Positions 56,501 through 64,000 of a stretch of 64,000 nucleotides of DNA are shown here, piece by piece. Under the pieces are notes generated by a model that worked only from the letters and a program-made list of their open reading frames with translations, was not told where the DNA came from and did no database searches. A program made the position numbers and the translations under genes. How positions within the stretch are numbered: position 1 is the stretch's first letter; the number at the start of each line of letters is the position of its first letter. This stretch comes from Watersipora subatra. Its lineage: Eukaryota; Bryozoa; Gymnolaemata; Cheilostomatida; Watersiporidae. The stretch spans positions 22,129,114 through 22,193,113 of the forward strand of contig NC_088710.1 of the NCBI RefSeq assembly GCF_963576615.1. Direction: 5' to 3'.

Positions 56501-59500
56501 CGTGTACAGCAGTTCTACCGCGCAAACAGCAGGTCAAGGGAGGCAAATCTAATTTCGGTTGTACTCTGAATCTAACAATGCAGACACCATTGCTCGTTGA
56601 AAGTTACAAAATATTCTCCTAAGTATATTCGTGACACGGATGACAAGGTATACTAGGTTGAGTCGCTCTAGCGAAGTTGCCATAGAGCTATTCTATGGGC
56701 TAGTCTAGAATGCATCAGCTCATAGAAATGATCAAGGAATTTTTAGTCAGTCTGGTATACAGTCACGTGCAAAAGTATTTTTATTTACTAAATATTATTT
56801 TGAAAAAATAATACTTAAAATGTCAAAAATGACTGAATCTACACTGCTAGTTAATTAGAAATGTAAAAAGAAATAAAGATATTTCGGAAAAATAAAAACG
56901 TTCAGCGCAATGGCTTGAAAGAAAGACTTTACGATTAAATTTTGCCAATTTTTTGTTAATACACAGCAGATGCCAGTGAGTGAGAGTAGTGGGCAATTAG
57001 GAGAATTAATTTTAACTCACAAACAGTACAGCAACATAAAAGGACTAAATTTTATAAGATTAAAATAATATATAAACTTGATTATATTTAAATGATTATA
57101 TGGCGCTTATTGAGTCGTAAAGTTCTAGCTTATAAAAATTACAGAAATTATAGGGCTCTATACTATACATGTTCCATACTTGTGCACATGACTGTAGAAG
57201 TAAAGTTGAAGCAGTGGCTGTAGGAGGGGAAGTCATGTACAATAAGGAAGTTCATATAGAGGTTAGCGTGCTCGATAAGAGCAGAGGCTAGGGTCGAATA
57301 GATGAGGATCCAGCTATTATCATTTACAAACATTGTTAGTACTCATGCTATGCAATGGAAATTCAATTTAGTACTCATTAATATCTATAGCCTAAGGGGC
57401 TTTAAGATAGTCTATTTGTGTACACAAAATGCCGTTGTTAGGCAACAGCGCAGCAGTACTGGTCAATGTTGGACTTTGTTTATCATGTTAGGCCATTTGT
57501 TTTAACAAATCACTTACCAACTCAGATCCGTGGGTCGTCTATTGTTTGGAATACTCGTATACTGTTCCTTACCCCTCTGTTTCTGTCTATTCACTTTTTT
57601 CTAGACCGAGACGATCATTAATAATTTCTTTTTTGAAATGGTGCAGATTTTAAAAGTTTATACTTTGCTAACTCTTGCAGATAGAAGTACGAAGCTCGGA
57701 CAAAGACAGGTGTCTAGTCAGTGCATATAGTAATCTAGCTGGCCTTTATTCCAACCAAACACCAGCAGAGGACCTACAACTACCTTATGTCAGGTGGCAA
57801 CCAGTCCCTGTACACACGGAGCCTGTTATTACTGATGAGGTTAGATAACTCCCTTTTCTATTTTCATACATTTGCTTTCCTTTCACTCTTTTGTTACATT
57901 CTTTGACGCATACAGTAATCTTTAATCCATATAATAATCTTTAATCCATATAATAATCTTTAATCCATATAATAGTCTTTTACCATATAGTAAACTTGAC
58001 CCATATAATAATCATTAACCCATATTAGTAGTATTTGACGCATACAGTAATCTTTAATCCATATAATAATCTTTAACCCATATAGTAGTCTTTTACCATA
58101 TAGTAATCTTTAATCCATATAATAATCTTTAACCCATATAGTAGTCTTTTACCATATAGTAAACTTGACCCATATAATAATCATTAACCCATATTAGTAG
58201 TCTTTGACGCATACAGTAATCTTTAATCCATATAATAATCTTTAACCCATATAGTAGTCTTTTACCATATAGTAAACTTGACCCATATAATAATCATTAA
58301 CCCATATTAGTAGTCTTTGACCCATATAGTAATCTTTGACCTATATAGTAATCTTTGACCTATATGGTAATCTTCTACCCATATAGTAATTTTTGACCCG
58401 TATAGTAATCTTTGACCCGTACAGTAATCTTTGACCCGTATAGTAATCTTTGACCCATATAGTAATTTTGGATCTCTATAGTAATCTTTGACCCATATAG
58501 TAGTTTTTGACCCATTCAGTAATCTTTATCCCATATAGTAATCTTGGACCCATATAGTAATCTTTGACCTATATAGTATTCTTTGACCCATATAGTAATT
58601 TTTGACCCATTCAGTGATATGTGACCCATATAATAATATTTAACCCATATAGTAGTCTTTGACCCATATAGTAATCTTTGATCCGTATAGTAATCTTTAA
58701 CCCGTATAGTAATCTTTGACCCATATAGTAATTTTGGATCTCTATAGTAATATTTGACCCATATAGTAATTTTTAACCCATTCAGTAATCTTTATCCTAT
58801 ATAGTAATCTTGGACCCATATAGTAATCGTTGATTCATATAGTAATCTCTGACCTATATAGTAATCTTTGACCCATATAGTAATCTTTGCCCTATATAGT
58901 ATTCTTTGACCCATATAGTAATTTTCGACCCATTCAGTAATCTGTGACCCATATAATAATCTTTAACCCATATATTAATCTTTGACTCGTATAGTAATCT
59001 TTAACCATTTACAGTACCTAGTGGGGAGTGTATTTTCTTCCTAACTGTTCAGCAGAAGTCCAATGCCTATCTCATGGTGTGTTTTATAAATCAGACTAAG
59101 TACATTTGATTGGCTAAATACTCGTAACATTTTCAATTTTGAAAATGTTGAAAATATTTTCAATGTTATCGTATAACAGGTCATGATATCGCAGTATAAC
59201 AGGTCATGTTATCACAGTATAACAGGTCATGTTATCACCGTATAACAGGTCATGTTATCACAGTATAACAGGTCGTGATATCACGGTATAGCAGGTCATG
59301 TTATCACTGTATAACAGGTCATGTTATCACAGTGTAACAGGTCATGTTATCCCAGTATAACAGGTCATGGTATCACCGTATAACAGGTCATGTTATCACA
59401 GTATAGCAGGTCATGTTATCACAGTATAACATGTTATGGTATCACAGTATAACAGGTCATGGTATCATTGTATAACAGGTCATGATATCACTGTATAACA

Positions 59501-61324
59501 GGTCCTGGCATCAGAGTATAACAAGTAAAATTATCCCAGTATAACAGGTAAAGTTTTCAATGTATAACATGTCATGTTATTAAAGTATAACAGAACATGT
59601 TATCTATGCTATAGATGCGTTTCTCAAGTAGGCGTATAAGTGCATAACTGTAATTCCACAAAAATGCTTCAAGGTTAATAATTTGCACAAATAGTTTGAG
59701 AATGAAAAATATATGGGAAGGATATTGTTACTTGATCTTCTTTATTGTGTTTTATCATCAGATGAGAAACAGTTGAAGGAAATTGAAAAGGATGTGAGGT
59801 TAAACAAGAATTTCTTATTATAATAAAAAATTATACATAATATTAATATTAAATTTATAACTTATGGGAATACAGTCAAACATGGATAACTCGAACTTCA
59901 CGGGACCGAGCAAAAGTGTTCGAATTATCAGAGCATTCAAGTTATCAGAGCACTGTCACAAGTCCATGTATTTACTTATTTATTAGTAGATACATGTACA
60001 TATGCAAACTATAATATAAATCAAAAGCACAAATGGCTTGTTTCAAATTAAATGCTTCTAATGTAAAGTTTAAAACGTTTTTATCAAAAAGTATAGAGAT
60101 TTTTCTATCACTTGAGATTGGTTTGTTGTTTGAGGTGATGTTATTGCCAGGACATTTTTTTTAGATTGACATTGGCAAAACTTGATCATTGTTGAAATGC
60201 TCAAAAGAAAAGACATCTTTTTCTTTTGAGCGTTTTACCCACGATCAATTTTGCCGAGTTTTCTTGAAGTTTATGCAACTTCAAGAAAAAGTTACCAAAG
60301 AAAAATCCCTTACTTTACCTGGGATTCGTTAAGAGCAACACTCCGAGGCAGTTCAATTAAAAGTTTTACGAGGTTTAACGGTACATTGTATATCACTCAC
60401 GCTTTTTGAATGGATAGTTATTGAATGTACACACGTATTCTGTGTTTAGGTCAAACGATGAATAGTTTTTTAGCTATGACAACGTATACGTTTAATAAAA
60501 ACAATTTTAAGACGTTTTAAACATTCAACATTCCGACGTTGATTCAACACGGAATCAACGTCGGAAAACTATTCGTCACGGGATAGCCCGGTCACGCACT
60601 CAAGGATTTTCGCCACGCACATACAAAACAACATGCTGTTTTTGTTTTGTATGTGCGTGGCGAAAATCCTTGCGTGCGTGACCCGGCAAGCCCGTGCTAT
60701 TAATCGTATAGCAGTATAAATCAAATTTGACCAAACCTTTAGAAAAGTCGTTGACAAAATTATTTTGCCGATGGTGGTAATAACAACGCTTATGAATTAC
60801 GAAAAGATGAGGTTTACCTCTATGGCTTTGAATAAAGTGATTTTCTAAAGCGATAACAACCGTTTCGGTAGCCGTTGGGCAAAAAAAACAGTTCGAATTA
60901 ACAGTGTTGAGTTCGAGTTATCTATAGCAATTTATCATTACGTGGGAACGGACCAAAGAAACCGTTCGAATTAACCATGTGTTCGAGCTATCCGTGGCCG
61001 AGTTATCCATGTTTGACTGTATTTTACATTTTTATTTCTATAGATGTGCTTTTGATTGTTAGCGGAGAGGATGAAGAGTAACTGTATCTTTAGGAGTTTT
61101 ATGACAACAATACATTTAGTTTCTCTCTGCAGATTCTAGCAATGAATCGGCCGTGCAGCAAAGTAGATAAATCACAGATAGAGGCATTCACGAGCCCCGC
61201 AGTTCTTCAGATCAACAAGGATTATGCTTCTTTCTTCAAGCTGGTCGCTAATCACACTGGCCTTGACCTCTCTTCGAATGGATTTCGAGACATCTGGCTA
61301 GCGACTGATTCTCTATATTGTGAG
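50596..61324 (+). CDS. Histidine acid phosphatase, 5' part (5 exons)
   Basis: Secreted or lysosomal enzyme hydrolysing phosphomonoesters at acid pH through a phospho-histidine intermediate (ACP2/ACP3 family). Exons: 50596-50688, 52019-52114, 55693-55779, 57681-57839, 61133-61324. All junctions are phase 0 with GT/AG ends, giving 209 residues; the family is about 380-430. Exon 1 encodes a signal peptide (ICSLTVLVLVVYAS). Exon 2 opens with LYRHGDRAP, the RHGxRxP active site (His about residue 35). Exon 4 has VRSSDKDRCLVSAYSNLAGL and WQPVPVHT. Exon 5 has NRPCSKVD, VANHTGLDL and DSLYCE. The distal part, with the His-Asp proton donor, is not in the window. LINE copies and TA tracts follow exon 5. 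Introns are swollen by minisatellites and MITEs. Which of the ACP paralogues this is cannot be told. Confidence 0.93.
50932..51950. repeat. 27-bp minisatellite, about 38 copies
   Basis: Units of tttactactgtatactagtc plus tatcata, with degenerate units at the right end. The period is a multiple of three and stop-free in one frame, giving a false 321-codon open frame (50816-51781) of a nine-residue repeat. Reverse complement of the family at 32097-32465. Phosphatase intron 1. Confidence 0.97.
52178..52985. mobile_element. TIR element of 808 bp, superfamily unknown
   Basis: Ends accctaggacacttat and, inverted, ataagtgtcctagggt; inner sequence has many ttcgcg/cgcgaa words. No transposase and no clear target duplication. 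Phosphatase intron 2. Confidence 0.8.
52986..55692. other. Phosphatase intron 2, remainder
   Basis: 2.7 kb, AT-rich. A GC-richer patch at 53860-54030 may be repeat debris. The 54820-55600 stretch has many short open frames without homology. No exon supported. Confidence 0.4.
55859..56164. mobile_element. Foldback element, arms of about 95 bp
   Basis: Arms 55859-55951 and 56066-56164 are imperfect reverse complements. Shared blocks include tttcgcgcaaaaat, tatgtagaaaaaa and gtagaactt. Loop of about 115 bp. Phosphatase intron 3. Confidence 0.75.
56760..57194. mobile_element. Tc1/mariner-type MITE, 435 bp
   Basis: TA at 56758-56759 and 57195-57196 flank inverted ends cagtcacgtgcaaaagtat and cagtcatgtgcacaagtat. 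Ends of this kind with a TA duplication are typical of Tc1/mariner. No transposase. Phosphatase intron 3. Confidence 0.88.
57901..59008. repeat. 19-bp minisatellite, about 58 copies
   Basis: Units of tttgacccatatagtaatc with many variants (aaccc, atcc, acgc). Blocks of several units are themselves repeated between 57900 and 58320. Phosphatase intron 4. Confidence 0.95.
59163..59604. repeat. 23-bp minisatellite, about 19 copies
   Basis: Units of gtataacaggtcatgttatc plus aca; each unit contains a partial dyad (gttat/ataac). Unrelated to the adjacent 19-bp array. Phosphatase intron 4. Confidence 0.95.
59873..61019. mobile_element. pogo/Tc1-like MITE, 1147 bp, TA duplication
   Basis: TA at 59871-59872 and 61020-61021 flank inverted ends cagtcaaacatggataactc and its complement. 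Subterminal gttcgaa/ttcgagtt words repeat at both ends. Inside are two strong hairpins: 60530-60565 (ttccgacgttgattc arm) and 60588-60685 (arms around gattttcgccacgcacatac). No transposase frame. It ends about 110 bp before phosphatase exon 5. Confidence 0.9.
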
Positions 61325-61480
61325 GTAGTTAACTCTCTTTGCTAGAAGAATTTGATCAGCGAGTGTTAGGGGTATGTTTACGGGGGAGCAGACATTAGTT
61401 GAAGCTGCTTGTAGTGCTAAAACATCTTAGCTGATTCAAAAATTTCGTTAATAAAGTTTTGATGACGCTGAGCTTCAGCG

Positions 61481-61481
<1 letters not shown>

Positions 61482-61541
<60 letters not shown>
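61482..61541. repeat. (TA)n microsatellite, about 60 bp
   Basis: Uninterrupted TA run directly abutting the 5' truncation point of LINE copy 1. Confidence 0.97.
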
Positions 61542-61542
<1 letters not shown>

Positions 61543-62881
61543 TGGCCTAAGAATGCCAAATGGTACCATCAAAGATATAGAAGAAGGGTACAAGTACTTG
61601 GGGATTATGCAAAGCAACATCAACCACGAAGCCGAGGTACGTCACAAAGCCATTACCGAATACAAGAAACGGCTTCGGCAGGTCTTACGGAGCCAGCTCA
61701 ATGCCAAGAACCAAATCATGGCAATAAATACCTACGCACTGCCAGTAATAAGATATCCAGCAGGCATAATAAAGTGGACTGAGAAAGCCATCAAAGAAAC
61801 AGATATAGCAACTCGTAAACTGCTGACCATGCATGGAGCACTCCACCCAAAATCTGATACTACTAGATTGTATCTTGATAGGAAATATGGCGGTAGGGGA
61901 CTCAAAAGTGTACAGCAGACAGTGAAAGAGGAGGAGCAAAGCATCAAAGCATATGCAGCCTCCATGGCCATCTCAGATAAGTTGCTAGCTGAATTTCAAT
62001 TGGCTGCTCTTACAACGGACCTACGCCCTGAGGATGAGGAAATTGACTGGCACACGAAACCTCTTCATGGTGCTTACCACCAACAAATATCTAAGGTTGG
62101 CGATCTTGACCAGACATATATGTGGCTGAACAAAGGAAACCTAACGGCCAATACAGAGTCGCTAATCATGGCAGCCCAGGAGCAAGTGCTCCCAACAAGG
62201 CAACTCCAAACGAAAATCTATCACACTAGAGACGATCCTAGATGCAGACTGTGCAAAGATGCACCTGAGACCATCCAACACATCAGTGGATGCAGGCAAC
62301 TAGCAGGTAACGCACACACTGAGCGGCATAATCATGTCGCAGGTGTTGTGTATAGAAGTCTATGTGATGAGTATGGCCTGAATAAACCACAACACTGGTG
62401 GGAAGCTCCTGGTAAGGTGAATGAAAATGACCGCGCTAAGACTCTCTGGGACTTCTACATCCAAACTGACAAGCATGTCCTAGCAAACCAACCAGATATA
62501 GTGGTGGTAGACAAGGAGAACAAGAGGGCTACTATAATAGATATACATGTAGCAGTACCCAATGACTACAATATAGCCAGCAAAGAAAAAGAAAAGGTAG
62601 AGAAATATCTCCCTCTTGGAGAAGAGATTGAAAAATGCTGGAATGTAAGAACAACTGTAATCCCAGTAGTCATTGGGGCACTGGGCGCAATAACACCGGT
62701 GCATAAAATGTGGCTTGCCCAAATACCAACAACAATCAACTCAGGTGAGTTGCAGAAAAGTGAGCTATTAGGAACAGCTAAGATCTTGAGGCGAGTGCTC
62801 AAACTCCCAGGTCTCTGGTAGGAGACCCGAGTTAGAGCAGAATTTACCACCCATACGGGGTATCCAGGGTGAGGAAACAAT
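61543..62881 (+). mobile_element. LINE copy 1, 3' part with RLE endonuclease
   Basis: A 5'-truncated non-LTR retrotransposon. Its open frame (61553-62821, 422 codons) starts after the reverse transcriptase palm. It contains the thumb region, a Cys-His knuckle (CRLCKDAPETIQHISGC), WDFYIQTDK, and the restriction-like endonuclease motif PDIVVVDKENKRATIIDIHV followed by KEKEKVEKY and PVVIGALG. This order (RT, CCHC, PD-(D/E)XK) is that of R2/R4/NeSL-type LINEs. Compared with copy 2 the knuckle has lost one codon (HX3C rather than HX4C). A short 3' UTR of about 60 bp ends in TA repeats. Confidence 0.92.
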
Positions 62882-62899
62882 TTATATATATATATATAT
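62882..62899. repeat. (TA)n tract between LINE copies
   Basis: Short TA run joining the 3' end of copy 1 to the 5' truncation of copy 2. Confidence 0.9.
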
Positions 62900-64000
62900 C
62901 AAGGTGACTCCTTATCACCGCTGCTCTTCTGCATATGCCTAAACCCTCTAAGCAATATGCTGGAGGAGACTCAATATGGGTACCAGTTTAAGAGTGGCAC
63001 CAAGATAAACCACCTCTTCTACATGGATGACATCAAGCTGTACGCTAACAAACAAAGGGACATTGATTCGCTAATACACCTCACTCAGGTATACAGCAAG
63101 GACATCGGAATGACCTTCGGTATTGAGAAATGTGGAAGGCTAATTCTTAAGAAAGGCCATTCTATGCTCACAGATGGCCTAAGAATGCCAAATGGTACCA
63201 TCAAAGATATAGAAGAAGGGTACAAGTACTTGGGAATTATGCAAAGCAACATCAACCATGAAGCCGAGGTACGTCACAAAGCCATTACCGAATACAAGAA
63301 ACGCCTTCGACAGGTCTTACGGAGTCAGCTTATTTCCAGGAATCAAGTCATGGCAATAAATACCTACGCACTGCCAGTAATAAGATATCCAGCAGGCATA
63401 ATAAAGTGGACTGAGGAAGCCATCAAAGAAACAGATATAGCAGCGTGCAAACTGCTGACCATGCATGGAGCACTCCAACCAAAATCTGATACTGCTAGAT
63501 TGTATCTTGATAGGAAAGATGGTGGTAGGGGACTCAAAAGTGTACAGCAGACAGTGAAAGAAGAGGAGCAAAGCATCAAAGCATATGCAGCCTCCATGGC
63601 CATTTTAGATAAGTTGCTAGCTGAATTTCAATCGGCTGTTTTTACAACGGACCTACGCCCTGATGATGAGAAAATTGACTGGCACACGAAACCTCTTCAT
63701 GGTGCTTACCACCAACAAATATCTAAGGTGGGCGATCTTGACCAGACATATATGTGGCTGAACAAAGGAAACCTAACGGCCAACACTAAGTCGCTAATCA
63801 TGGCAGCCCAGGAGCAAGTGCTCCCAACAAGGCAACTCCAAACAAAAATCTATCACACTAGAGACGATCCTAGATGCAGACTGTGCAAAGATGCACCTGA
63901 GACCATCCAACACATCATCAGTGGATGCAAGCAGTTAGCAGGAAACGCATACACTGAGCGGCATAATCATGTCGCAGGTGTTGTGTATAGAAGTCTATGT
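62900..64000 (+). mobile_element. LINE copy 2, RT palm onward, runs off window
   Basis: Begins inside the reverse transcriptase at QGDSLSPLLFCI and continues through the catalytic box FYMDDIKLYAN, the thumb, and the CCHC knuckle (CRLCKDAPETIQHIISGC). It is open with no stop seen to the window end. Its overlap with copy 1 (from about 63176) is nearly identical, with scattered substitutions. The endonuclease should lie just outside. Its active-site residues are intact in what is visible. Confidence 0.93.

Noticed and set aside
60569-60757. 62-codon minus-strand frame
   Set aside because: Lies in the hairpin of the pogo-like MITE; no coding signal.

Overview
The window is animal nuclear DNA from an AT-rich, repeat-rich invertebrate genome. 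The genes have many short exons with GT-AG introns, and their closest relatives by eye are conserved metazoan housekeeping proteins. A lophotrochozoan (mollusc-like) source fits the gene structures and transposon types, but this is inference. No bacterial features, CRISPR arrays or rRNA genes were seen.

Four host genes are supported. (1) Cytosolic methionyl-tRNA synthetase (MARS1), minus strand, 1209-15934. Seven phase-consistent exons cover the N-terminal GST-like domain and the start of the catalytic domain; the rest lies off the left edge. (2) HACD3, the very-long-chain 3-hydroxyacyl-CoA dehydratase, plus strand, 16263-32841. It appears complete in ten exons (382 aa). MARS1 and HACD3 are head-to-head with about 330 bp between their start codons. 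(3) A mitochondrial class I release factor (MTRF1L type), minus strand, 33458-34675, one exon of 405 aa, convergent with HACD3. (4) A secreted or lysosomal histidine acid phosphatase (ACP2/ACP3 type), plus strand, 50596-61324. Five exons encode 209 residues, and the gene is truncated by the right edge or by LINE insertions.

The rest is mostly repeats. MARS1 intron 1 holds a stack of DNA transposons: an element of about 4.7 kb carrying spliced fragments of a cysteine-rich gene, invaded by a foldback element and by a hAT MITE with a clean 8-bp target duplication. HACD3 introns carry a solo LTR, a hAT element and two piggyBac-like MITEs either side of exon 7. Between MTRF1L and the phosphatase lie a decayed gypsy integrase, an 875-bp polypurine tract and a nearly complete Ty3/gypsy retrotransposon (43425-48530; 221-bp LTRs; TSD CATTG) with several disabling lesions. 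The phosphatase introns carry large minisatellites, Tc1/mariner-type and pogo-like MITEs and, at the right end, two head-to-tail copies of a LINE with a restriction-like endonuclease, each abutting a (TA)n tract.

Tandem repeats total about 6-7 kb in at least ten arrays. One 27-bp minisatellite family occurs at two loci 18 kb apart in opposite orientation.
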